A DNA stretch of 19,680 bases from Patescibacteria group bacterium (GCA_018826025.1 JAHKAK010000059.1:1-19680); one strand, 5' to 3'. Shown: positions 7,090 to 15,315, numbered from the stretch's first letter. Numbers and translations are program-made. The notes: generated by a model not told the origin, from the sequence alone.

Positions 7090-8017
7090 TATTTTTAGTT
7101 ACTTTAATAATGGGGTGATAAAAATCATTGGTCTCCTTAACAATAAAATTGCTCTCAATAGATTTGAATTCTTTGCTCTTTATTTTATTGGGATAATCTT
7201 TATGAATACCCAGACAATATTTTTTATATTGACATTGAATGCAAGATGGTATAAAAGTCACTTCTTTCTCCGGCAGAGTCCGCCAAACAAAGGGCCAGAA
7301 TTTTGAATCAAGAGAGCACAAAGGAAAATGATAAAGGCGCACTTCCTTTAAAAGACTGAAAAATAAGTATATTTTTTCAAGATAAGGCCTTACTTGAGAG
7401 TAAGAAAGACTAACGCTTTTTGAATGCTTAATCGCTTGGCCTTCACGTTCTATGAAAATGAGAATAACCCGATCAACTGAAGGAAAATAAACTTTAATTA
7501 AACTTAAAATTTGATCGAGGTATCTATAAGAAAGCTTACTAATAACTGTCCTAATTTCCACGCTCTGATCAGCTCCTCTGCGGGCCAATATATTATTTAA
7601 ACCCCCGACTGTTTGTTCAAAGCTATTCTTAGTTCTTGTTATTGCATCATGAATCTTGGAAGTTGGGCCATATAAGGAAACCGCCAAATTAAGATTATCT
7701 GTTTTTAAAACAGCTTCGGCAAAATCCCTGTAAACAAAACGACGGCCATTAGTCAAAATTCTAATTTCTTGCTTAGGAAAGGTTTTACGAATAAATTTCA
7801 AAACATCTAAAAATCGCGGGTGAAGCGTTGGTTCTCCGCCGGTTAAAATAATTGAGTCATCTGAAGCTGCCTTGCTTTTGAACCTTTTAATTCTTTCGAC
7901 CAGAACCTCATATTCATAACTTCCTTCTGATTTACCGTCAAAAGAAAGCCAGGGTTTATCCGGATTAGTACACATCGAACAATTGTTATTACATTTGTCC
8001 CAAACACAAATATCCAT
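7079..8017 (-). CDS. hxsC: HxsC-like radical SAM maturase
   Basis: This 312-aa enzyme has the radical SAM motif C9-x3-C13-x2-C16 (KCNNNCSMCTNPDKPW), an intact TGGEPTLHPRF at 59-69 and LTNGRRF at 88-94. CSMC-x-NP followed by W, the SLYGP segment and the C-terminal FPLCSLDSKFWPFVW all resemble HxsC. So does the SCIQCQYKKYCLG motif, with C234 and then C259-x2-C262-x5-C268 as likely auxiliary cluster ligands. It also shares features with the neighbouring radical SAM proteins: EGQAIKH matches DGQAIKH in the 640-aa fusion. It could therefore be another family member rather than a true HxsC. The expected job is modification of HxsA together with HxsB. It lies 3 bp after the 305-aa gene and overlaps the peptidase gene by 11 nt. 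In other HXS loci hxsB and hxsC are commonly adjacent; here they are over 5 kb apart. Confidence 0.62.
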   Translation of the reverse strand: MDICVWDKCNNNCSMCTNPDKPWLSFDGKSEGSYEYEVLVERIKRFKSKAASDDSIILTGGEPTLHPRFLDVLKFIRKTFPKQEIRILTNGRRFVYRDFAEAVLKTDNLNLAVSLYGPTSKIHDAITRTKNSFEQTVGGLNNILARRGADQSVEIRTVISKLSYRYLDQILSLIKVYFPSVDRVILIFIEREGQAIKHSKSVSLSYSQVRPYLEKIYLFFSLLKEVRLYHFPLCSLDSKFWPFVWRTLPEKEVTFIPSCIQCQYKKYCLGIHKDYPNKIKSKEFKSIESNFIVKETNDFYHPIIKVTKNNDF

Positions 8018-8020
8018 ATA

Positions 8021-8938
8021 TTAAACAGGTTTTAATTCTTTGTCGCCGTAATGCTTTAAATATTCCTTCCAAATGCCTTCACACTGACCAAATAATTTAC
8101 ATCCCTTGCATTTGCCAGGTCGAATCCGACCAATTTCCTGTCTTGATTCCTCAACATTAAAATTCTCAAAATCAGGCGCTAAGTGTTCGGTTTTAAAAGT
8201 TTTTACTTCTTGCAACTCGCTAACCTGATCAAGATAATCTTGGAAATAGCAAAGAGGGACATACCGAATTGCCCAATGATAAATATTGTTCTTCTTGCCA
8301 ACATCAAGACATTTTCTGACATAGGGCGCAATCTGAGAAATCTTAGGAACTAATTCTTTAAAATTATTTTTAGCCGCTCCGTAACTTGGATCAACAAAAA
8401 TAAATTCTGAATTTCTAATACCTTGGTTAAAGATGAATTTGGCAATCTGTGATAAATACTTATAATTCTGCTTAACGATTGTCGTATTGGAGCCAATCTT
8501 ATTAAAACCGAGTTTTTTAAAAATTCTTAATCCTTCTGATAATTGCCTGAAACTGCCTGGAGACCGCGTCAATTTGTCATGAAGCTTGGCATTATGCCCG
8601 TGGATGGAAAAGACAATGTCAGTTAGACCGGCTTTAATCATTTTTTCCGTGTATTCCGGATAAGAAAACATCCGTCCGTTAGTGGCCATGTTAATCGTCT
8701 TAAAGCCAAGCTCTTTAGCGAAACCAGTCAACTCCAAGGCGTCGGATCTGACAGTCACTTCTCCGCCAATTAACTCTAGATAGGTAGTGCCTCGTTTTTT
8801 CGCCCCGATCATTTCATCTTTGATTTCTTGAGTAGTTTTATTGCGTAATCCTCTTTTATCGCTATCAATACAAAAACGGCAATGATTATTACACTGATAG
8901 CCAACAATAATTACTGTCTTTTTAATTTTATTTTTCAT
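8021..8938 (-). CDS. Radical SAM protein with C-terminal Cys cluster motif
   Basis: This 305-aa enzyme has the cluster motif C16-x3-C20-x2-C23 (GYQCNNHCRFC), so it should bind a [4Fe-4S] cluster and SAM. The usual GGEP is GGEV (58-61), and ATNGRMFSYPEY follows at 85-96. The C-terminal part has C230 (VPLC) and then C277-x2-C280-x5-C286, a short SPASM/twitch-like motif. It ends in EYLKHYGDKELKP, an ending shared in outline by the 298-, 289- and 640-aa neighbours. The substrate is unknown. It lies 3 bp upstream of the HxsC-like gene and 5 bp downstream of the DUF483-like gene, in one polycistronic unit. It could act on a peptide or on a small-molecule precursor. Confidence 0.82.
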   Translation of the reverse strand: MKNKIKKTVIIVGYQCNNHCRFCIDSDKRGLRNKTTQEIKDEMIGAKKRGTTYLELIGGEVTVRSDALELTGFAKELGFKTINMATNGRMFSYPEYTEKMIKAGLTDIVFSIHGHNAKLHDKLTRSPGSFRQLSEGLRIFKKLGFNKIGSNTTIVKQNYKYLSQIAKFIFNQGIRNSEFIFVDPSYGAAKNNFKELVPKISQIAPYVRKCLDVGKKNNIYHWAIRYVPLCYFQDYLDQVSELQEVKTFKTEHLAPDFENFNVEESRQEIGRIRPGKCKGCKLFGQCEGIWKEYLKHYGDKELKPV

Positions 8939-8943
8939 TAATT

Positions 8944-9954
8944 CTACTTATTCGGCTTGACTAAAACCGGTTCATATTGATTATCCTTTTTTATTTTAAT
9001 AATCCTTTTTTTATCCTTGTATATTTCAAAATAAGCTGGGGCCATTACTAATCTATTCCCTCTTTGAATCTTTTTATAAATATCATTTAGATTATTCAAA
9101 AAATTAGAACTATTGCTTTGATAAAAACTTCTTGATTTAATCTTAGGGACGCTCTTATGATATTTAACTTCGGAATTTTCAAAATCTCCCTTAAAATCGC
9201 CGTATAATAATATCTTATCCACGCAAGTCCAATATAGAGAAATCGGTTCCTTTAAAATATCCATTAAATTTTTTTCACTAGTGGGATTAATTCTTTTTAG
9301 TATTTTAAATAATTTATTAACATACTTAATGCTCTCTTGGCAATTCAAAGTGCAAGGGCAGTAAGACAATGGTGAATTAGTAAAAACATTTAATTGCCAA
9401 GCAAATTCTTTAGATCTTTTTAAAGATTCTACGGCCGGATTAGTAAATCCAAAATTATTAGGATCATGGTTTTTGTCTCCTTTACTGTTCTGACAAAGAT
9501 AATCCCCAAAATCTAAACAACATTCTGGATAGCCCATTACTTGACCAAACCTTCTTCCTTTCTCGCTCACAAGCGTCTTTTTATAGTATAAATCGACTCC
9601 TTCCAGGGCTGCGCTTTTATCTTTTGATATGCCTATAGCTATCTTGCCTTTTTGAGGGCTATCCAAATCTATCATTTCGAATATCCCCCTTGGGCTATTG
9701 ATTATAAACTTATATCTTGAAACTACAAAATGAAGTGATAATTCTTTACATAATCTGTTTATCTTATCTAATTTGTTTATAAAAGACTTATTAAATTTAT
9801 TGAAATTTATCATTTCGGCCATGGTTGGTTTAAAACCATAAACAACAGCGATTAATTCAAGTGAAGAAATTTGCCCTCCCGAAAGACGAGAAATTTCTTC
9901 GATCATTTCGTTGTTTTTTTCATCCAAATTAGATTTTAAATTCTTGATAACCAT
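8944..9954 (-). CDS. DUF483-like cysteine protein of unknown function
   Basis: This 336-aa soluble protein is not an enzyme I can name. Two cysteine motifs stand out: GYPECCLDFG (141-150, C145-C146) and SYCPCTLNCQES (197-208, C199, C201, C205). A G-Y-P-x-C-C motif followed by a second P-C-x3-C motif is characteristic of DUF483-type proteins, known mostly from archaea and thought to bind metal. The first 130 residues contain a helical region and a beta-rich segment (GIFEMIDLDSPQKGKIAIGI). The start overlaps the end of the upstream 289-aa radical SAM gene by 26 nt; an internal ATG at residue 17 would leave a gap instead. Location between two radical SAM genes points to a partner role such as metal delivery, substrate binding or an accessory oxidoreductase. 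This is inference. Confidence 0.6.
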   Translation of the reverse strand: MVIKNLKSNLDEKNNEMIEEISRLSGGQISSLELIAVVYGFKPTMAEMINFNKFNKSFINKLDKINRLCKELSLHFVVSRYKFIINSPRGIFEMIDLDSPQKGKIAIGISKDKSAALEGVDLYYKKTLVSEKGRRFGQVMGYPECCLDFGDYLCQNSKGDKNHDPNNFGFTNPAVESLKRSKEFAWQLNVFTNSPLSYCPCTLNCQESIKYVNKLFKILKRINPTSEKNLMDILKEPISLYWTCVDKILLYGDFKGDFENSEVKYHKSVPKIKSRSFYQSNSSNFLNNLNDIYKKIQRGNRLVMAPAYFEIYKDKKRIIKIKKDNQYEPVLVKPNK

Positions 9955-10798
9955 AAAGATTTAAATATGCTTTGCTTATGCCGGTACAACGATCAGTGTA
10001 ATCGCATTTTTGGCATAATTTAATTCTGGCTTTTTGAGGATTCTCTTCGAGACAAGGAAAAGCTAACTGTCGATATTTTTTAGGAAAAATACAGGCTGGA
10101 TATTCAACAAATAAAAATTTGGTCCTATCGCTATACTTGTCATGACAATTAATCAAGAATGGAACCACTTGTTTCATCTGGGCAACTATTTCTTTAGAAC
10201 GGACTATTTTTTTATTAAGCGGCATAACATGACCGATATTTATTTCTTCAACGCCTAAACCAACATAAAAATCAACCATTTCTGGTAATTGTTTAAAATT
10301 TCTCTGAGTAACCATAATGTTGATAACAAAACTTAAATCAGGGGCTTTGTATAATAATATATTCTTAATGCCGGTTAATGCTTGACCGAAACTTCCTTTA
10401 GCCAAAGTATGTCTATCATGTGTTTTGGCGTCACTCCCCGCTACAGTCAAAACAATTTGAGTTAGGCCATTTTTAAAAATATCTTTTGTAAAATTAGCAT
10501 AAGCGAACATCCGACCATTGGTAGTAATGCCGACTTCCTTAAAATCTAAACTTTTAGCATAACTTACTAATTCAACAATATCTTTTCTTAAGGTTGGCTC
10601 CTGCCCCATAAAATTAATAAAATCAAAATTCTTTCGGATGATGTTAATTTCTTTTTTTATCTTATCAGTAGTTTTATTGGGAAATCCCCTGTCTGCTTCA
10701 AAACAAAAAATGCATCGGTTGTTACAGCCATAACCAACATAAACAAAAGGGCTTTTGCCGACGGTATAATAAACATCTCTGTATTTATTTTTTCTCAT
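9929..10798 (-). CDS. Radical SAM protein with altered GQEP motif
   Basis: This 289-aa protein has the cluster motif C25-x3-C29-x2-C32 (GYGCNNRCIFC) and TNGRMFAYANF (93-103). The SAM-binding GGEP motif is changed to GQEP (65-68). The C-terminal cysteines are C236 (YPAC) and C262-x2-C265-x5-C271, and the protein ends in NLYGYQEFKI. It follows the same layout as the 305- and 298-aa proteins and is probably a paralogue. Its start overlaps the end of the 640-aa fusion gene by 14 nt and its end overlaps the DUF483-like gene by 26 nt, so the three are translationally linked. The substrate is unknown. The GQEP change may alter SAM binding, although the cluster ligands are intact. Confidence 0.8.
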   Translation of the reverse strand: MRKNKYRDVYYTVGKSPFVYVGYGCNNRCIFCFEADRGFPNKTTDKIKKEINIIRKNFDFINFMGQEPTLRKDIVELVSYAKSLDFKEVGITTNGRMFAYANFTKDIFKNGLTQIVLTVAGSDAKTHDRHTLAKGSFGQALTGIKNILLYKAPDLSFVINIMVTQRNFKQLPEMVDFYVGLGVEEINIGHVMPLNKKIVRSKEIVAQMKQVVPFLINCHDKYSDRTKFLFVEYPACIFPKKYRQLAFPCLEENPQKARIKLCQKCDYTDRCTGISKAYLNLYGYQEFKI

Positions 10799-12707
10799 TG
10801 ATAAATTTATGTTTTTTAGCTAACTCTTTAATTTCTTTATCTTGATATTTTTCAAAATATGGTTTGGCTATACCGCCACAACGATCATAATAAAAACAAC
10901 TCTGACAGAAATTCGGCTTAATCTTATATTTATCCTGATAAATTACTTTTCCCCTTTTAGCAATTTTTTTTACCCTGAAAACCACATCGTGAGCCTCTTG
11001 TTTTATATCTTCATATCTATTCTCGGGAGTGAAAAAATTAATATTCTTATTGTCCAATATTTTTTTATTAAAAACACAAAAAGGGAAATCGAAAAAATCA
11101 ATTCGTTTAATTTTACGACCACCCAACATCCCAATTTTTTTTAAATAAGGAGAGAGTTCTTTATAAGGAACCGATAAAGCGTCGTAATGTTTAATTGCTT
11201 GACCATCAGGTAGTAATTCTAACAAATGCCACTCTTTCGGATTTATCTCACGGATAAATTCACTAATCTTATCCAGAAACTTATAATTAATTTTTGAAAT
11301 AACTGTATTGATGACCAAATACATTCCTTTTGTTTTGGAAATATTTCTTATGCCCTCAATACATTGTTTAAAGGAACCGGGCGCCCTAGTCACTCCCTCA
11401 TGCAAAGCTTTATTATGCCCATAAAGAGAAACAACAACAACCCTTAATCCAGCTTGATATGCTTTTTCGACAAATTCTGGATAGGAAAATAACCTTCCGT
11501 TAGAAGTAAGACGGATATCTTCAAAACCAATTTTCTTGGCATGAGAAATTAACTCAAAAAAATCTGACCTAATAGTAATTTCCCCGCCAATAAATTCTAA
11601 TATCCTAAATCCATCTTCATATCCTTTATTAATCTTCTCTAATAATTCTTCCTTAGAACTATTAAAATCGCGGTCAGATACATTTGAACAAAAAATACAA
11701 TTATTATTACAAGAAAAACCAGTCAACAATAAAAGAACATTTGCTCTGCTTGATTGATTTTCATTTTTCAAAACTGTCTTAAGCTCATTAAGGCCGTAGA
11801 GGTCAACATAGGTTCGCCAAATACCGCCACATTTATCATTATAAAAACAATCACTGCACCAAGAAGCTTTTATTTTAGTTTTTTGATGAAATTCTTTAGT
11901 AGCCAGTTGATACGAAGCATCTTGATTCGCATCTAATAAACCTACTTTTTCTGGCTGATCCAATTCTTGTTGTTTTAATAAAATATTTTCACATCCTTTT
12001 AAAAAACATAAAGGAATAGTACCGCAAGTGCTAAGCGAAAAATCAATCTTATTTTTCTTACATAAAGCCACTGCTTTTTGAAAATATGGTTCTACCTTGG
12101 AAAGCTGAGGGAAAATATCCTTATTTTTAAGAGCCGCTCCGGCCGGATAAATAAAGGAAAAAGTAATATTTTTTACTTGAGGAAATTTTTTTTGAACAAA
12201 ATTAACAAAATCTGGTAAATCACGATAATTATAGCTTGTAATTATATGATAAAGAGAAATATCTCGGCAACCATTTTTAGTTAAATTATTAATACCTTTA
12301 ATAGTATTATTAAAGGTATTTTTTTTACCAACTAATTTTTCAGAAATATCTTTTTTATGTGAATGCAAAGAAACAGAAAAAGATAAAGTAAAATTTTTAT
12401 TATTCTTAATTGTTAATAATTTCTTTGTTAATTTATCATCAGCTAACAAAATAGCGTTGGTTAAAACATTAACCGCTTTAAATCCTCTATTTTTAGCAAA
12501 ATTTATTAATTCAACTAAATCCTTTCTTAAGGTTGGCTCGCCTCCATCAAAATAAATTTCTTGATAGCCTTGTTTCTTTTTTTCAGAAAGGAGCTTTTTC
12601 GATTTTTCTGTATTGATAAATTCAATAGGCGATTCGTTGCCGCCTCGCACACAAAAAATACAATCTTCATTGCAATTATTTAAACTAGCAAAATATAATC
12701 TTTTCAT
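10785..12707 (-). CDS. Tandem fusion of two radical SAM units
   Basis: This 640-aa protein contains two complete copies of the local radical SAM family joined end to end. Unit 1 (about 1-310) has C12-x3-C16-x2-C19, an intact GGEPTLRKD (55-63), VLTNAILL, IPLC (C234) and C284-x2-C287-x5-C293, ending in VDLYGLNELK. A linker of about ten residues (NENQSSRANV) leads into unit 2 (about 322-640). Unit 2 has C333-x3-C337-x2-C340, GGEITI (374-379), TSNGRLFSYPEF, FPFC (C544) and C601-x2-C604-x5-C610. Each unit should bind a radical SAM cluster and an auxiliary cluster, giving up to four Fe-S clusters per chain. The two halves are clearly divergent, so this is an old duplication or a fusion of two separate genes. 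The gene overlaps the 298-aa gene by 4 nt (ATGA) and the 289-aa gene by 14 nt. The substrate is unknown. Confidence 0.83.
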   Translation of the reverse strand: MKRLYFASLNNCNEDCIFCVRGGNESPIEFINTEKSKKLLSEKKKQGYQEIYFDGGEPTLRKDLVELINFAKNRGFKAVNVLTNAILLADDKLTKKLLTIKNNKNFTLSFSVSLHSHKKDISEKLVGKKNTFNNTIKGINNLTKNGCRDISLYHIITSYNYRDLPDFVNFVQKKFPQVKNITFSFIYPAGAALKNKDIFPQLSKVEPYFQKAVALCKKNKIDFSLSTCGTIPLCFLKGCENILLKQQELDQPEKVGLLDANQDASYQLATKEFHQKTKIKASWCSDCFYNDKCGGIWRTYVDLYGLNELKTVLKNENQSSRANVLLLLTGFSCNNNCIFCSNVSDRDFNSSKEELLEKINKGYEDGFRILEFIGGEITIRSDFFELISHAKKIGFEDIRLTSNGRLFSYPEFVEKAYQAGLRVVVVSLYGHNKALHEGVTRAPGSFKQCIEGIRNISKTKGMYLVINTVISKINYKFLDKISEFIREINPKEWHLLELLPDGQAIKHYDALSVPYKELSPYLKKIGMLGGRKIKRIDFFDFPFCVFNKKILDNKNINFFTPENRYEDIKQEAHDVVFRVKKIAKRGKVIYQDKYKIKPNFCQSCFYYDRCGGIAKPYFEKYQDKEIKELAKKHKFINEKK

Positions 12708-13600
12708 TTTGTTACTGGTTTAAATTCCTTCCAGCCGAATATTTCTGGATATTCCTTCCAAGGCCCCTCGCAAATTTTGTTATATTTGCATTTTGGACAA
12801 TCAGGACCCTTGACTTTCCCTTTATCTTTGCGATATTGGGAATAATCTTCAACTATAAAATCCGCGTCGTAGACCATTGACTTGGGAATAATTGCTTCGG
12901 CGATACAATCTTCGTAACCCTTCATCAGGCAATAAGGAATTGCTTCCGTCGTCACTCTTTTATCGGCCCCCAGACCGATATCTAGCCCTTTTTTGACATA
13001 AGATATGGTCTGGCTTTTCTTGGGAACGATCCAGCCTCTGTTTTCCCAGGCTGTCCCGCCTAAATGAATAAAAGCAAACTGGAATTGATCAACGCCCAAC
13101 CCAACCAAAAGATCTGCTATCCGGGGAATGGACTTGTAGTTCTTGGTGGTGATAACCGTATTGGTTAAGATATATTGGTTTAGCTTTTTTAGATTCTTTA
13201 TTCCTTGGACAGTCTGTTCAAAGCTTCCTCGGCTACCTGTCAGGTAGTCGTGAATTTTGGCATTAGGTCCATGAACGGCTGGCGAAAACTGTGTTGCTCC
13301 AGCTTGGATAACTTTCAGACAAAAATCGTTATAGGCGAACATCCGGCCATTACTCTGAATTTGGATTTCCTTGAATCCTATATCCTTGGCGATTTTAACC
13401 AATTCCAAAAAATCCGGATGCAAGCAAGGTTCGCCACCGGTAAAAACAACTTCCTTTTTGCCTTTTTTAAAAGCTTCTTTAAGAGATTCTTTTATTTCTT
13501 TTTTAGGCTTGGCTCCGCAAAAATTTCTCTTGTCGCCCTGAACACAAAAAAGACAATGATTATTACAGCTAAACCCTATTTTTATATCAACCCGTTCCAT
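12704..13600 (-). CDS. Radical SAM protein, single unit
   Basis: This 298-aa enzyme has C12-x3-C16-x2-C19 (GFSCNNHCLFC) and a canonical TGGEPCLHPDF at 54-64. It also carries SNGRMFAYNDF, HGPNAKIHDYL and GSFEQTVQGIKNL. The C-terminal motif comprises C224 (IPYC) and C268-x2-C271-x5-C277, ending in KEYPEIFGWKEFKP. It is a close structural match to the 305-aa protein. Its DNA looks somewhat less AT-rich than that of the neighbouring 640-aa gene, suggesting that the paralogues did not all arise recently in place. It lies 5 bp after the 81-aa gene and overlaps the 640-aa gene through ATGA. The substrate is unknown; modification of a peptide is the leading guess from context. Confidence 0.83.
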   Translation of the reverse strand: MERVDIKIGFSCNNHCLFCVQGDKRNFCGAKPKKEIKESLKEAFKKGKKEVVFTGGEPCLHPDFLELVKIAKDIGFKEIQIQSNGRMFAYNDFCLKVIQAGATQFSPAVHGPNAKIHDYLTGSRGSFEQTVQGIKNLKKLNQYILTNTVITTKNYKSIPRIADLLVGLGVDQFQFAFIHLGGTAWENRGWIVPKKSQTISYVKKGLDIGLGADKRVTTEAIPYCLMKGYEDCIAEAIIPKSMVYDADFIVEDYSQYRKDKGKVKGPDCPKCKYNKICEGPWKEYPEIFGWKEFKPVTK

Positions 13601-13605
13601 TTAAA

Positions 13606-13851
13606 TTATTCCTTCTTTTTTGCGTCGTCAATCAGATTGATAATCATTTTTTTTGTGCCCTCCATTTCGATATATGGAAAACTGTTAATCAGGAGATACG
13701 TATCTAATTCCTTGCCCGGTTTGTTCTTGGGATTAAAAGTGGTAACGGACATTAAAAAAGAATCTTTTTTTGTGATTTTTTTTATTTCTTTAGATATGTC
13801 TTCTTGACTTGCTTCGCTAAAAGCGGCTGCTTTCTTTGTTTTTTTGACCAT
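13606..13851 (-). CDS. Small protein of unknown function within the radical SAM operon
   Basis: I do not recognise this 81-aa protein. It starts with a basic N-terminus (VKKTKKAAAF), followed by a charged helix (EDISKEIKKITKKD). Next come beta-like segments, SFLMSVTTFN and TYLLINSFPYIEM, and a final helix (KKMIINLIDDAKKKE). It has no cysteine, no signal peptide and no repeat. It lies 5 bp upstream of the 298-aa radical SAM gene and 102 bp downstream of the 453-aa gene, possibly under its own promoter. Small proteins next to radical SAM maturases can be precursor peptides or leader-binding partners. The ordered look and lack of a core-like tail favour a partner protein, but evidence is thin. 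Confidence 0.6.
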   Translation of the reverse strand: MVKKTKKAAAFSEASQEDISKEIKKITKKDSFLMSVTTFNPKNKPGKELDTYLLINSFPYIEMEGTKKMIINLIDDAKKKE

Positions 13852-13953
13852 ATTTTTTATTTATGTTAATTTATAATTTTTTTAAATTACCCTTCCCCCC
13901 TCCCAGGAAAGGCGAAAAATTGTAATTTTGTAATTCAAACTAATTTAGTTAAA
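13852..13953. other. Intergenic gap with a G-run tract
   Basis: This 102-bp gap precedes the 81-aa gene. It is very AT-rich except for a 15-bp C/T tract at 13890-13904, which on the minus strand reads GGGAGGGGGGAAGGG about 40 nt before the start codon. No convincing -35/-10 pair or terminator was found. The G-runs could form a quadruplex-like structure in the transcript or slow RNA polymerase. Confidence 0.4.
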
Positions 13954-15315
13954 TTATATTTCTTTTTGAGGCACCGCTAATGGATCTAATGCGCCATAAT
14001 TATTATTCACCGCCTTGGCTTCATATCTTGACCCCCCTCTACATTTATACTTAAATCGGCAATTTAAGCAAGCATCCGGTAAAAATTCCAAGCTTCTCAT
14101 CTTCTTCATAAAAGAATGCTCCCAAGCAGCTAAAATATTAAGAGGATCTCCGATGTTTTCATCTAAAAAGTAATGAGGCTTTACGAACCCCCTTGGGTCA
14201 ATCACTAATCGCCTACAGCCATCATCATATAAAGCACCTCTGCTAACCGCATTTAGTTTATTCAAATCTTTAATCGAGCAGAAAGGAATGGCATTAGCGA
14301 TAAAAACAGGTTTATCTGCTTTTCTCCTTAAATTAATCAGTTTATCGGCTAAAAGATTGACTAAATACGGACTCAAACTGGTTTTTTTATCAATCAGAAT
14401 TGGCCGATAGAGCTCCCATTCATCTAAGGGGAGATTAAAAATTAGATCCGCGATTTTATCAAAATTCAAAATATTTTCTTTAGTTGCCACGGTTCCGGCT
14501 CGGACAACCTGAATCTCTTGTTCTTTTAACAATTTAACTGCTTTGATCTTTTTTTTCAGAGCATTTCTAAATCCAGATACTTCCGATTCCTTAGCGTCTG
14601 TCCAACTTTCTATCGGGATTAGAACATTATCAACTATTCCCTTGAATTTTTTTGCTGTTTTTAAATCGATTAAAGAACCATTGGTATTCAGTCTTGTCTC
14701 TAGCCCTCTATCCTTAGCATATTTCAACAGCTCAAAGATATCCTTTCTTAATAATGGTTCGCCACCGGTAAATCTTATTATTTTTATCCGCGACTTTATA
14801 ATACCATTAATTATTTTTTTTACATATTCGGTACTAAATTCTTCAATCTTTCTTCCTTTTTTAGCGAAGGATATTTTATTAAAACAAAAATTGCAATTAA
14901 AATTACACCTTGGGGTTACTTCAATCATTATTTCCTCCGGGAGATCCTCGGCGGGACAAATTTCATTAAAGCCGTATTTGTCAAAGTAGCCATTAGGAAA
15001 GCCGGAACATTTTTCAAACCAAAAGCATTTTCTGCATTTTTTATTTTTTTCCCATTCAAATTTATTATCTTTCGGGAGAATATGGTCAATCGCTTCTTTG
15101 GAGACACAACAAAAAGGAAAATTCTTCAGCCAAATAGAAGAATATATTTCATAATCAAGTAGTTGATACAAATGCGGCATAACATCCGACAAGCAAGGCA
15201 AATGATCTAAATTATCAGTCATTTCTATTTCTACCTTATCTATCTTGTTCTCCATTAAAAAACCCCCCAACTGAGGAAGTGTTTTATAGTTAAATTGGTC
15301 AATCTTATACCTCAT
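13954..15315 (-). CDS. Radical SAM/SPASM protein carrying an N-terminal half radical SAM unit
   Basis: This 453-aa protein combines a remnant and a full enzyme. Residues 1-118 match only the C-terminal half of the neighbouring radical SAM family: FNYKTLPQL aligns with the middle of those proteins, followed by FPFC (C69), C94-x2-C97-x5-C103 and YFDKYGFNEI. The cluster-binding half of that unit is absent. Residues 125-453 are a complete radical SAM domain with C137-x3-C141-x2-C144 (TPRCNFNCNFC), TGGEPLLRKD (183-192) and LNTNGSL. It ends in a SPASM-like region with C346, C367, C416, C419 and C425 (CRGGSRYEA). It is thus a shortened version of a two-unit fusion like the 640-aa protein. The ATG (15313-15315) has no visible Shine-Dalgarno sequence. 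A genuine domain for substrate binding is possible, as is loss of the 5' half. Confidence 0.78.
   Translation of the reverse strand: MRYKIDQFNYKTLPQLGGFLMENKIDKVEIEMTDNLDHLPCLSDVMPHLYQLLDYEIYSSIWLKNFPFCCVSKEAIDHILPKDNKFEWEKNKKCRKCFWFEKCSGFPNGYFDKYGFNEICPAEDLPEEIMIEVTPRCNFNCNFCFNKISFAKKGRKIEEFSTEYVKKIINGIIKSRIKIIRFTGGEPLLRKDIFELLKYAKDRGLETRLNTNGSLIDLKTAKKFKGIVDNVLIPIESWTDAKESEVSGFRNALKKKIKAVKLLKEQEIQVVRAGTVATKENILNFDKIADLIFNLPLDEWELYRPILIDKKTSLSPYLVNLLADKLINLRRKADKPVFIANAIPFCSIKDLNKLNAVSRGALYDDGCRRLVIDPRGFVKPHYFLDENIGDPLNILAAWEHSFMKKMRSLEFLPDACLNCRFKYKCRGGSRYEAKAVNNNYGALDPLAVPQKEI

Noticed and set aside
13205..13807. 200-codon open frame on the plus strand
   Set aside because: It overlaps the 298-aa radical SAM gene and the 81-aa gene antisense, has low-complexity Phe/Ile/Ser content and no family motif. 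It is a shadow of the real genes.
13606..13851. The 81-aa protein as a clear RiPP precursor
   Set aside because: It has no Cys, no repeat, no Gly-rich or core-like tail and looks folded. Kept as an unknown protein instead.
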